Source of the DNA: Alphaproteobacteria bacterium
Lineage (GTDB): Bacteria; Pseudomonadota; Alphaproteobacteria; Caulobacterales; Aquidulcibacteraceae
Length of the DNA stretch: 42,910 nt
Direction of reading: 5' to 3'
Assembly: GCA_003242075.1 (NCBI GenBank)
Contig: QBMO01000004.1
Span: 29,839 to 72,748, forward strand
Shown: one piece after another, positions 1 to 8,413 of the stretch
Layout of the letters: every line of letters starts with the position of its first letter
How positions within the stretch are numbered: position 1 is the stretch's first letter
Notes under the pieces: generated by a model
Databases searched by the model: none
What the model was told of the DNA's origin: nothing
Seen by the model: the letters and a program-made list of their open reading frames with translations, nothing else
Program-made: the position numbers and the translations under genes

Positions 1-1825
1 TTTGCCACCGTTTGCCGGCGAGGGCGCCGGCGGTCCAGAAGCCGTCTCGTTCGATTGCGCCACCGCCTCCGCGGAGAGCGACGCCATCACGATTTTGCGG
101 GTTGGATCGGTGAAGCCGAAGCGGCGTTGGTGTTCCGCGACGAACAGCGCGTCCAAATCTTCCGGCTGATCGAGTGAGATCGGCAGCGTCGAATCCGCGC
201 CCTCGTATTTCATGTGCGCCGTCAGCGTGACGGCTATGTTCTCGGCGCCTTGCGCGCGCAGCGCCTCGTAGGCGCGCTCGACCAGCTCGGTAGCCGCACC
301 GCCCCAATTCCAAGTGCCTTCGATCGTCGCTTCCGCCACGGCGCGCACGTCGGCCAGTCCCATGCCCCAGGCGCTCAGCACGCCGGCAAGCGGGTGCAAT
401 AGGATCGTGTCGATGCCCACGGCATCCGCCACTGCGCATGCGTGTTGGCCGCCAGCGCCGCCAAATGCGACCAGCGCGTACTCCGCCGGATTGTAGCCGC
501 GTTGGATGGAAATCTTCTTGATCGCCTCGGCCATGTTTTCGTTGGCGATGCGCAGGAAGCCTTCCGCCGCCTCTTCATGCGAGAACGGGCGCCCAAACGC
601 GCGGCCGATTTCCGCGCACATCACATCGAACATCGTTTCCACGATGTGACGGTCGAGCGCCTGATCGCCATTGGGTCCGAAGATCGCGGGAAAAAACTCC
701 GGCCGCACGCGGCCGAGCAACACGTTGCAGTCTGTCACGGTCAGCGGGCCGCCGCGTCGGTAGCAGGCCGGGCCTGGATCGGCGCCGGCGCTGTGGGCCG
801 ACCCGCAGACGCATGCCGTCGAAAAAGCAGATCGAGCCGCCGCCTGCCGCGACCGTATGCACGTGCAGCATCGGCGCGGAGAGACGCACGCCCGCGACCA
901 TGGTTTCGTGTGTACGTTCGAAGGCGCCGGCGAAATGCGAAACGTCGGTCGACGTGCCGCCCATGTCGAAGCCGAGCGCGTGTGTGAAGCCGGCGCGCTG
1001 CGCCGCCGCCGCCATGCCGACAACGCCGCCTGCTGGACCAGACAGCACAGCGTCGCGGCCACGGAAAGCCGCTGCGCTGGTGAGGCCTCCGTTGGATTGC
1101 ATGAAGAGGAGGTGGGAGCGCCTGGGCTTGCCGCCTTTCGGCGCCATGCCAGCTTCGAATGCATCCACGTATGAGCGTAGAACCGGTGAGAGATACGCGT
1201 CCGCCACTGTCGTATCTGCGCGGGGCACGAACTTGATCAGGCCGCTGATCTCCGAACTGATGGAGATTTGCTCAAAGCCCAAGTCGCGCGCGATCGCGGC
1301 TAGCCTCTGCTCGTGCGCGGGATAAGCCCAGCCGTGCAGGCACGCGATCGCAACCGCGCGGAAGCCATCTTCATACGCCGCCGCCAGAGCCGCACGTGCA
1401 TGCGCTTCATCCAGCGGCGTCAGCACGTCGCCTTTGGCTGTCACCCGCTCGCGCGCTTCGATAACGCGCTTGTGCAGCAAGTCAGGCTTGACGATGTGCA
1501 GCGCAAAAATGTCCGGCCGGGCTTGCACGCCGATCTCGAGCGCGTCGCCGAACCCTTGCGTCACCACGAGCACGACATCGGCGCCCTTGCGCTCCAACAG
1601 GGCGTTGGTCGCCACGGTGGTGCCCATGCGGACTTCGCCGACGGCATCCAGGCCGGCGCCGTGCTCCGCGAGGATCAGCCGGATGGCTTCGCTGGCGGCG
1701 TCTTCGTAACGGCCGGGGTTTACCGAGAGCAGCTTGCGAACGGTTTGCCTGCCGTCCGGCGCGCGCGCGACGACGTCGGTGAACGTGCCGCCGCGATCGA
1801 TCCAGAACTGCCACCCGTCGCTCAT
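1..1825 (-). pseudogene. 5-oxoprolinase-type hydantoinase (HyuA half), frameshifted and cut by window start
   Basis: Family role: ATP-dependent opening of 5-oxoproline to glutamate in the cytoplasm. The N-terminus ([54 protein letters not shown]) follows eukaryotic/bacterial 5-oxoprolinase closely. At about position 793 the frame changes. The family motif VGP-(E/D)[11 protein letters not shown] reads VGP in one frame and [11 protein letters not shown] in the other, with one base left where a codon is expected, so two bases are lost or one is gained. I translated the second frame from 792 to 1 and it stays open, with family motifs such as KKISIQRGYNPAEY and AFGGAGGQHAC. The HyuB half would lie left of the window. 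The start is set at [13 protein letters not shown]; an upstream in-frame Met lacks family similarity. Either a recent pseudogene or a sequencing error. Confidence 0.85.
13..39. repeat. 27-bp stem-loop repeat, copy 1 (inside the oxoprolinase frame)
   Basis: The 27 bases are identical to 14034-14060. A perfect 7-bp stem (GCCGGCG / CGCCGGC) encloses an AGGG loop and is followed by GGTCCAGA. In the oxoprolinase frame it reads SGPPAPSPA, in the low-complexity linker after the HyuA domain. The length (nine codons) preserves the frame. Confidence 0.75.
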
Positions 1826-1882
1826 GCGGGCCGGACCATGCCAGCGGACGCGGCGCACGCAAGTCTTAAGAGATTGAACGCT

Positions 1883-1911
1883 TTGCGCCAGGGCTGCGGG
1901 CAGGCTAGAGT
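1883..1911 (+). promoter_or_regulatory. Putative sigma-70 promoter of the GltD-like gene
   Basis: TTGCGC (1883-1888) and TAGAGT (1906-1911) are separated by 17 bp. Transcription would start near 1918, leaving room for the AGGGAGG ribosome site ahead of the TTG start at 1939. The assignment rests on consensus likeness alone. Confidence 0.35.
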
Positions 1912-1938
1912 CGGTGAAAGACTAAAGGGAGGCGGCGT

Positions 1939-3774
1939 TTGAAGCCGACCGATATTCGCGACCCGGACTACTTCCACAAAGTCGTCGATTGCCAGTGGGC
2001 CTGCCCGGCGCATACGCCGGTGCCGGAATATATCCGCCTGATCGCCGATCAGCGTTACGCCGACGCCTACATGATCAATTGGAAGTCGAATGTGTTTCCC
2101 GGCATCCTCGGGCGCACCTGCGATCGGCCGTGCGAACCGGCGTGCCGGCGCGGTCGCGTGGAAGAAGCGCAGCAGGAAAAGCCGGAGCCGGTCGCGATCT
2201 GCCGCTTGAAGCGCGTCGCCGCCGACAATAAGGGCGAGATCGAACATTTGCTGCCGCCGAAGGCGGTGAAGAAGAATGGCAAGCGCGTCGCTTGCATCGG
2301 CGCCGGGCCTGCCTCGCTGACTGTCGCACGCGATCTTCTGCCCCTCGGCTATGAGGTCCACATCTTCGACGGAGACGCGAAGGGCGGCGGCATGATCCGC
2401 ACCCAGATCCCGCGATTCCGCCTACCCGAGAGCGTGATCGACGAAGAGGTGAATTACATTCTCCGCTACGAGCCGGTCACGCATTTCGGCGAGCGCGTGG
2501 ATTCACTCAAAGCATTTCTGGCGCAAGGCTGGGACGCGGTGTTCGTCGGTACCGGCGCGCCGCGCGGCCGTGATCTTGATTTGCCGGGTCAGAAGGAAGC
2601 CGGCGCCAATGTCCATATCGGCATCGACTGGCTCTCCAACGTCTCGTTCGAGCACACCGATAAAATCGGCAAGCGCGTCATCGTGCTGGGCGGCGGCAAC
2701 ACTGCCATGGATTGCTGCCGCACCTCGCGCCGCTTGGGCGGCGAGGACGTAAAGGTCATCGTGCGCTCCGGCTTCGACGAGATGAAGGCCTCGCCCTGGG
2801 AAAAAGAAGACGCCCAGCACGAAGGCATCCCGATCATCAATTTCCTCAACCCAAAGGAATTCACGCACGAGAACGGCAAGCTCACCGGCGTGCTGTTCAC
2901 GAAAATGCATTGGGTCGAGGAGGACGGAAAGAAGCGGCTGGAGCCGACCGGCGAGCCGGATGTGCATTATGAGTGCGACGACGTGCTGATGGCGGTCGGC
3001 CAGGAAAACGCTTTTCCCTGGATTGAGCGCGATCTCGGCATGACGTTCGACAAATGGGGCATGCCCGTCGTCGATCCGGTGACGATGCAATCCGACATTC
3101 CGAACGTGTTTTTCGGCGGCGACGCGGCGTTCGGGCCGAAGAACATCATCTGGGCCGTCGCGCACGGCCACGATGCGGCGGTATCGATCGATCTGTTCTT
3201 GAACAAGCAGGACGTGAAGCAGCGGCCGCCGCCAGGCGTCTCGATGATGTCCACCAAAATGGGCATTCACGAATGGGCCTATGACAACGACGTCTCGCTC
3301 GATCTTCGCTTCAAAGTGCCGATGGTTGAGCCCGAGGTCGCGCTGCGCAATGTGAAGGTGGAAGTCGAGAAGGGCTTCGATCCGTTGCTCGGCTACAAGG
3401 AAGCGCAACGCTGCTTGAATTGCGACATCCAGACGGTGTTCAAAGCCGATCTTTGTATCGAGTGCGATGCGTGCGTCGATATCTGTCCGATGGATTGCAT
3501 CACCTTCACAGAAAACGGCGAAGAAGCGGAGCTACGCACGCGCCTCAGCGCGCCAGCGACCAATCTCACGCAAGACATCTATATCCAGGATGGCCTCAAG
3601 ACCGGCCGCATCATGGCCAAGGACGAGGACGTGTGCCTGCATTGCGGCCTCTGCGCCGAGCGCTGTCCGACCGGCGCATGGGACATGCAGCATACGCTTA
3701 TTGAAATGACCCATGCGGGTTGCACCTCAAAGCCGCCGGCTAAGCGCCCGCGTGAGCCTGTCGCCGCCGAATAA
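1939..3774 (+). CDS. GltD-like FAD/NAD(P)H oxidoreductase with C-terminal 2x[4Fe-4S] ferredoxin domain
   Basis: A 611-residue flavoprotein related to the glutamate synthase small subunit. N-terminal cysteines (C18, C22, C61, C65, C69) match the GltD Fe-S region. An FAD site (CIGAGPASL, about 119-127) and an NAD(P)H site (VLGGGNTAMD, about 249-258) follow. Residues 506-520 (CIECDACVDIC) and 566-576 (CLHCGLCAERC) form a bacterial ferredoxin domain. The start is TTG, fixed by a strong AGGGAGG seven bases upstream. No GltB partner is present; the next redox genes are korA and korB, so it probably passes electrons between KorAB and NAD(P)(H). Family assignment is firm; the partner is inferred. Confidence 0.88.
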   Translation: MKPTDIRDPDYFHKVVDCQWACPAHTPVPEYIRLIADQRYADAYMINWKSNVFPGILGRTCDRPCEPACRRGRVEEAQQEKPEPVAICRLKRVAADNKGEIEHLLPPKAVKKNGKRVACIGAGPASLTVARDLLPLGYEVHIFDGDAKGGGMIRTQIPRFRLPESVIDEEVNYILRYEPVTHFGERVDSLKAFLAQGWDAVFVGTGAPRGRDLDLPGQKEAGANVHIGIDWLSNVSFEHTDKIGKRVIVLGGGNTAMDCCRTSRRLGGEDVKVIVRSGFDEMKASPWEKEDAQHEGIPIINFLNPKEFTHENGKLTGVLFTKMHWVEEDGKKRLEPTGEPDVHYECDDVLMAVGQENAFPWIERDLGMTFDKWGMPVVDPVTMQSDIPNVFFGGDAAFGPKNIIWAVAHGHDAAVSIDLFLNKQDVKQRPPPGVSMMSTKMGIHEWAYDNDVSLDLRFKVPMVEPEVALRNVKVEVEKGFDPLLGYKEAQRCLNCDIQTVFKADLCIECDACVDICPMDCITFTENGEEAELRTRLSAPATNLTQDIYIQDGLKTGRIMAKDEDVCLHCGLCAERCPTGAWDMQHTLIEMTHAGCTSKPPAKRPREPVAAE

Positions 3775-3799
3775 GGTGAAAACTGCGTTAGCCGGTTAC

Positions 3800-3820
3800 C
3801 CAGACGGAACCAATGTCTGG
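3800..3820. other. Inverted repeat after the GltD-like gene
   Basis: CCAGAC (3800-3805) pairs with GTCTGG (3815-3820) across a 9-nt loop. There is no T-run on either side, so an intrinsic terminator is unlikely. It could be an operator for the next pair of genes. Confidence 0.25.
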
Positions 3821-3915
3821 CGGGCGCGTAGGTCTGATGTGCGCGACGTGGCCTCAGGGCGACGCCGCTATGGGACGACGCCGCGCGCGCTTCGCTCATC
3901 CTAAAGGGGATCACC

Positions 3916-4218
3916 ATGATTCGTCGTATCGCCACCGCAGCCGCGGTTAGCTTCGCTCTCGCCTCGATCGCCGCTCCGGCTATGGCTGAAACCGAGTTCC
4001 GCACCGCCGAGCCGCAAGCGTTCTCGTCGCAAGAGCTCCAACAATACGGTCTCGACGCCGCGACCACCGAGCGCGCCATCGATCTGCAAAGCCAAGGCTA
4101 CGAAATCCGCGTTCTGTCGGACGAAGAAGCCGCCAACTACCAAGCCGGCATCACCGACAATCAGTGGCTTCTGCTCGGCATCCTGGCCGGCGTGATCATC
4201 ATCGCGGTCGCGCTCTAA
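3916..4218 (+). CDS. Small exported membrane protein, PA2779-like in architecture
   Basis: A 100-residue protein with a clear signal peptide (hydrophobic 8-22, AMA before a likely cut after A24), a polar middle segment (25-78) and a hydrophobic C-terminal helix (about 82-100). An AAAGGGGAT ribosome site precedes the ATG. It lies four bases before a C39-like peptidase lipoprotein. This layout (tiny signal-peptide protein with a terminal helix beside a cysteine peptidase) resembles the PA2779/PA2778 family pairs, and the segment LSDEEAANYQAG is reminiscent of PA2779. That link is a judgement from memory. Function unknown. Confidence 0.75.
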   Translation: MIRRIATAAAVSFALASIAAPAMAETEFRTAEPQAFSSQELQQYGLDAATTERAIDLQSQGYEIRVLSDEEAANYQAGITDNQWLLLGILAGVIIIAVAL

Positions 4219-4222
4219 TCCT

Positions 4223-4948
4223 ATGCTTCGAGGCTTAGGTCTCGGGAGCTTAATGCTGTCGCTGTGTGTCGCGGGCTGCGCGCTTAGCCCAAACTCGACC
4301 ATCGATGAGTTCGCCGACAATAGCGGCAGCAATAGCTTCGAGGTTTTCGATCGCAGAGCGTCGCCGTCGGCGCTGGTTTTGGCTGTCGAACACGACCGCC
4401 AGACCAGAGGTCCGTCGTGCGGCGCTCATGCGCTCGCCAGCGTCGTGAACTATTGGCGCGGCCCGGGCACGCTGACGGGTGATGCGCTCTACCACGATCA
4501 CCCGCCCGCCGACGGCGCCGGGTATTCCATGACAGAATTGCTCACGCTCGCACGTGCACAAAACTTGCTCGCAAGTGCGGTGGCGATGCCCCAGCAGGGC
4601 CTGATCCGCGAACTTGAAGCCGGGCGGCCTGTGCTCGTTCCGGTTCGGCTCCCCTCCATTTATGTGCAGCAACGCACGCTGCCGGGCGGCGACATCCCGA
4701 TTGTCGGCATTGCGCGCAATACGCTGATCTACCGCGCCGCGCGCACTTCCGAGGTCGGCAATCTGGCGATGGTGAACCATTATCTGCTGGTCGTCGGCTA
4801 TGACGAGGAGCGTTTCATCGTCGTCGAGCCCGTCATGGGCTACCGGACCATTAGCGCCGATAAGCTCGAGCGATATCGCCGCGCCTTCCAGGACGCGGCC
4901 ATCGTCTTTAGCGCGCCCGGCGGGGCTGCGCCCCGGCCCTCCGCCTAG
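4223..4948 (+). CDS. C39-like cysteine peptidase lipoprotein (PA2778-like)
   Basis: A 241-residue lipoprotein: the lipobox CVAGC gives lipid Cys19. The papain-like core starts at GPSCGAHALASVVNYW with nucleophile C66; the catalytic His is H186 in NHYLLVVGYD with D194 behind it. This fits the C39/double-glycine peptidase fold used in bacteriocin leader cleavage, but there is no ABC transporter domain, so it acts alone, probably anchored in the inner or outer membrane facing the periplasm. It is four bases downstream of the small exported protein and probably co-transcribed and functionally paired with it. Substrate unknown. Confidence 0.82.
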   Translation: MLRGLGLGSLMLSLCVAGCALSPNSTIDEFADNSGSNSFEVFDRRASPSALVLAVEHDRQTRGPSCGAHALASVVNYWRGPGTLTGDALYHDHPPADGAGYSMTELLTLARAQNLLASAVAMPQQGLIRELEAGRPVLVPVRLPSIYVQQRTLPGGDIPIVGIARNTLIYRAARTSEVGNLAMVNHYLLVVGYDEERFIVVEPVMGYRTISADKLERYRRAFQDAAIVFSAPGGAAPRPSA

Positions 4949-5020
4949 ACATCGACGCTTCATTTGCGGCGCGTCCCCGGCTATGAAGGGGAACCCGCGC
5001 GGAGCGTCCGGAGGCGGGCA

Positions 5021-6874
5021 ATGAGGCGCGCGCTACGCATGTCGAAGCCCCTGGCTGCTACGAACGATTTCGTCGTTAAATTCGCCAATGTGAACGGTTC
5101 GGGTTCGGCCTCAGCCAATGGCCTCTTTGCCAAGGTGATCTTGCGCATGGGCGTGCCGGTGGGCGCGCGCAACATTTTCCCGTCGAACATTCAGGGCCTG
5201 CCGACCTGGTACGAGGTGCGCATCTCGGAAGAGGGCTGGCTCGGGCGCCGTGGCGGCGTCGATCTGATGGTCGCGATGAACCCGCAGACCTGGGACGCCG
5301 ACGTCAAGTCAATCGAACCTGGCGGCTATCTTTTGTACGATTCGTCGAAGCCGTTGCCGGCGTCGAAATTCCGCGACGACATCACCATCATCGGCGCTCC
5401 GCTCACCGAATTGATCGCAGCCGAGTTTGCCGATCCGCGTCAGCGCCAGTTGTTCAAGAACATCTGTTATGTCGGCGTGCTCGCCAATTTGTTGGGCCTC
5501 GAGTCCGATGCGCTGAAGCAGCTGTTGACCGAGGAGTTCAAAGGCAAGGACAAGCTGATCGAGCCGAACTTCAAGGCGTTCGAGATCGGCCGCAAGTTCG
5601 CCGAAGAACAGCTCGCGCCGATCGCGCTGCGTGTGAAGCGCGCCGATAAGGTGGGCGATCGCATCTTCGTCGAAGGCAACGAAGCCGCAGGCCTCGGCGC
5701 CGTTTATGGCGGCGCGACCTTCTGCGCCTGGTATCCGATCACGCCGTCGACCTCGCTGGCGGAAGGCTTCGAGAAGCACGCCAGCAAGCTCCGCGTCGAT
5801 GCCGATGGCAAGAAGCGCTACGCCATCGTGCAAGCTGAGGACGAGATCGCCTCGATCGGCATGGTGATGGGCGCCGGCTGGGCTGGTTCGCGCGCCTTCA
5901 CGTGCACGTCAGGCCCCGGCATTTCGCTGATGAACGAGTTCGTCGGCTTTTCCTATTACGCCGAAATCCCCGCCGTGATCTTCGACGTGCAACGCGGCGG
6001 GCCCTCAACCGGCATGCCGACACGCACGCAGCAATCGGATCTGCTGCTCGCCGCCTACGCATCGCATGGCGACACCAAGCACCCGATGCTCTTCCCCGCG
6101 AACCCGACCGAGTGTTTCGAGTTCGCCGCTCAGGCCTTCGACCTCGCGGATTTCTTTCAGACCACCATTTTCGTCATGCTCGAACTCGATGTCGGCATGC
6201 AGGAATGGCTGTGCGAGCCGTTCAAGTGGGACCCCACGCGCAAGCTCAATCGCGGCAAGGTGTTGAGCTACGATCATTTGGAGCAGGGCGTCGCCTTCGG
6301 CCGCTATCGCGATGTCGATGGCGATGCCGTGCCGTACCGCACCTATCCCGGCACGCACCCGACGAAGGGCTCTTACTTCACCCGCGGCTCCAGCCACGAC
6401 AAGGACGCCCGCTATAGCGAGCGCGGCGAGGATTACACCGAAGGCATGCAGCGCCTCCTGCGCAAGTGGGAGACGATGAAGAAATACATGCCGGCGCCGA
6501 TCGTGCGCAAAGCGTCGCGCCGCACGCCCGATGGCGTCATCTATATCGGCTCGACCGGCCCGGCGATGAAGGAAGCGCATCACGCGCTCGAAGAGATGGG
6601 CGTGCATCTCGATTCGATGCGCATCCGCGGCTTTCCGTTTCAGGACGAAGTGTTCGAATTCATCCGCGACCATGAGCAAGTGTTCGTGGTCGAGCAAAAC
6701 CGCGACGCGCAGCTGAAATCACTGCTGGTCAATGAGGGTGGCGTGCATCCGGCGCGCCTCGTTTCCATTCTCCATTATGACGGCACGCCGATCACTGCGC
6801 GCTTCATCGTCAAAGCCATCGCCGACAAGCTGAAGGCGGTGCCAGACGCCGCCCTCCGGGAAAACGTGACATGA
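5021..6874 (+). CDS. korA: 2-oxoacid:acceptor oxidoreductase subunit alpha (gamma-alpha fusion)
   Basis: Forms the CoA-dependent 2-oxoacid (probably 2-oxoglutarate) oxidoreductase with KorB. Residues about 20-200 are the gamma domain (GSGSASANGLFAKVILRMG); the alpha domain begins near 220 with GNEAAGLGAVYGG and the hallmark YPITPST (238-244), followed by AEDEIASIGMVMGAGWAG and TSGPGISLM. This is the usual fused KorA layout of about 615 residues. GGAGG six bases ahead supports the ATG at 5021; ATG 5039 (MSKPLAATN) is an alternative and ATG 4964 is less likely. The stop overlaps the korB start by four bases. Substrate is inferred from the family. Confidence 0.9.
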   Translation: MRRALRMSKPLAATNDFVVKFANVNGSGSASANGLFAKVILRMGVPVGARNIFPSNIQGLPTWYEVRISEEGWLGRRGGVDLMVAMNPQTWDADVKSIEPGGYLLYDSSKPLPASKFRDDITIIGAPLTELIAAEFADPRQRQLFKNICYVGVLANLLGLESDALKQLLTEEFKGKDKLIEPNFKAFEIGRKFAEEQLAPIALRVKRADKVGDRIFVEGNEAAGLGAVYGGATFCAWYPITPSTSLAEGFEKHASKLRVDADGKKRYAIVQAEDEIASIGMVMGAGWAGSRAFTCTSGPGISLMNEFVGFSYYAEIPAVIFDVQRGGPSTGMPTRTQQSDLLLAAYASHGDTKHPMLFPANPTECFEFAAQAFDLADFFQTTIFVMLELDVGMQEWLCEPFKWDPTRKLNRGKVLSYDHLEQGVAFGRYRDVDGDAVPYRTYPGTHPTKGSYFTRGSSHDKDARYSERGEDYTEGMQRLLRKWETMKKYMPAPIVRKASRRTPDGVIYIGSTGPAMKEAHHALEEMGVHLDSMRIRGFPFQDEVFEFIRDHEQVFVVEQNRDAQLKSLLVNEGGVHPARLVSILHYDGTPITARFIVKAIADKLKAVPDAALRENVT

Positions 6875-7926
6875 CCTACATCGCCAAACCGTCGCTGCAT
6901 CACCCGTCGCTCGAGAAGAATGCGCTGGGCTTCACGCGCCGCGACTATGAGGGCCGTATCTCCACGCTCTGCGCCGGCTGCGGGCACGACTCGATCAGTG
7001 CTGCGATCATCCAAGCGTGCTTCGAAATCGATCTCGCCCCGCATCGGCTGGCGAAATTTTCCGGCATTGGCTGTTCGTCGAAGACGCCGGATTATTTCGT
7101 CAGCCCCGCGCACGGCTTCAACGCCGTCCACGGCCGCATGCCGTCCGTGCTCACCGGCGCCAATATCGCCGCGAAGGACCTGATTTATCTCGGTGTAAGC
7201 GGCGATGGCGATACCGCGTCGATCGGCCTCGGCCAGTTCGCGCACGCCGTGCGGCGCGGCGTGAACATGACCTACATCGTCGAAAACAACGGCGTCTATG
7301 GCCTCACCAAAGGCCAGTTCTCCGCCACGTCCGACAAAGGCTCGAAGGCCAAGAAGGGCGCGGAAAACAAGGATAGCGCCATTGATCTCGTCATGCTCGC
7401 GCTGCAACTTGGCGCCACCTATGTCGGTCGCTCATTCTCCGGCGATAAGCACCAGTTGGTGCCGCTGATCAAAGGCGCGCTTTCGCACAAAGGCACGGCC
7501 ATCCTCGATGTGATCAGCCCATGCGTGGCGTTCAACAATCATGTCGGCTCAACCAAGAGCTTCGACTACGTCCGCGCCCACAACGAAGCCGTCAACCGCA
7601 TGGACGTCATCACCCCGCGCGCGCCGATCGTGGCGGATTATAAGCCCGGCGAGTTGAAGGAAGTCCGCCAGCACGACGGCTCCATCCTGCGCCTGCGCAA
7701 GTTGGAAGACGATTACGACTCAACCGATCGCTACGCCGCATTGAGCTATCTCGCGCGCAAGTCTGCGGAAGGTGAGATCGTGACGGGGCTTCTCTTTGTC
7801 GATCCGGACGCCAGCGATCTGCACGACAACCTCAACACCGTCGATTGCGCGCTGAACAAGCTGGAGGATGCGGAGCTCGTGCCGCCAGTGAGCGCGCTGG
7901 AAAAGATCAATGACGGGTTTCGGTGA
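6871..7926 (+). CDS. korB: 2-oxoacid:acceptor oxidoreductase subunit beta
   Basis: The thiamine diphosphate- and [4Fe-4S]-binding partner of KorA, 351 residues. Cluster cysteines are visible at C34 and C37 (CAGCGHDS), C68 (GIGCSS) and one in ISPCVAFNNH. The ThDP/Mg motif is GDGDTASIG (111-119) with VENNGVYGLTKGQ. It is translationally coupled to korA (ATGA). Oxidative decarboxylation of the 2-oxoacid gives acyl-CoA and two electrons for a ferredoxin or, here, possibly the ferredoxin-domain flavoprotein encoded at 1939. Confidence 0.93.
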   Translation: MTYIAKPSLHHPSLEKNALGFTRRDYEGRISTLCAGCGHDSISAAIIQACFEIDLAPHRLAKFSGIGCSSKTPDYFVSPAHGFNAVHGRMPSVLTGANIAAKDLIYLGVSGDGDTASIGLGQFAHAVRRGVNMTYIVENNGVYGLTKGQFSATSDKGSKAKKGAENKDSAIDLVMLALQLGATYVGRSFSGDKHQLVPLIKGALSHKGTAILDVISPCVAFNNHVGSTKSFDYVRAHNEAVNRMDVITPRAPIVADYKPGELKEVRQHDGSILRLRKLEDDYDSTDRYAALSYLARKSAEGEIVTGLLFVDPDASDLHDNLNTVDCALNKLEDAELVPPVSALEKINDGFR

Positions 7927-7935
7927 GGCGGTGAG

Positions 7936-8382
7936 GTGCGCCGCTTCGGTTTTCTTTTTCGATGGGACGGTCGAATTGGAGGGCGCCAGCTGCTCGTCTA
8001 CTCGGTCGCCGTTGCTGTGCTCTCGACTATCCTATCGATGGCTTTAGCCCTCGCGATTCTTCGCCCTGATCCCGTCTTGGGCGGCTATCCTGCTGACGCG
8101 AGGTTCCTGCTCGTTTGGTTTATCGGGCAGTTGCCAGGCATCGCTTCCACCGCGTCGCTTATTGGGCGCCGTCTGCACGACTTTGGTCACTCCGCCGCTT
8201 GGGTGATTCCGATACTCGGCTACGCAGTTGTCCTTGCCACAGTCAGCATTCGGTGGCCGCAGTTCAGCCACAACTGGATTGCGCTATTACTGATTGCTCC
8301 GTGGCTCGCCCTTGTCCTCTGGCTCTATACTGGTTCTGGAAATCGAGGTGACAATCGTTACGGTGCTGTTCCTCCTTCATGA
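7936..8382 (+). CDS. DUF805 family membrane protein
   Basis: A 148-residue inner-membrane protein. The N-terminal FRWDGRIGG and the mid-chain RRLHDFGHSAAW are DUF805 hallmarks; about four hydrophobic segments cover roughly 19-43, 57-77, 88-107 and 114-134, and the tail GSGNRGDNRYG is also typical. Start is GTG nine bases after korB, so it is likely read with the korAB message. Base composition looks more AT-rich than korB. Function of the family is unknown. Confidence 0.85.
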   Translation: MRRFGFLFRWDGRIGGRQLLVYSVAVAVLSTILSMALALAILRPDPVLGGYPADARFLLVWFIGQLPGIASTASLIGRRLHDFGHSAAWVIPILGYAVVLATVSIRWPQFSHNWIALLLIAPWLALVLWLYTGSGNRGDNRYGAVPPS

Positions 8383-8413
8383 GGACGGCAAGATCTGGCC
8401 GTTCGCTCAGTGA

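Noticed and set aside
3800..3820. Rho-independent terminator after the GltD-like gene
   Set aside because: A 6-bp hairpin is present but there is no T-rich tract on either side.
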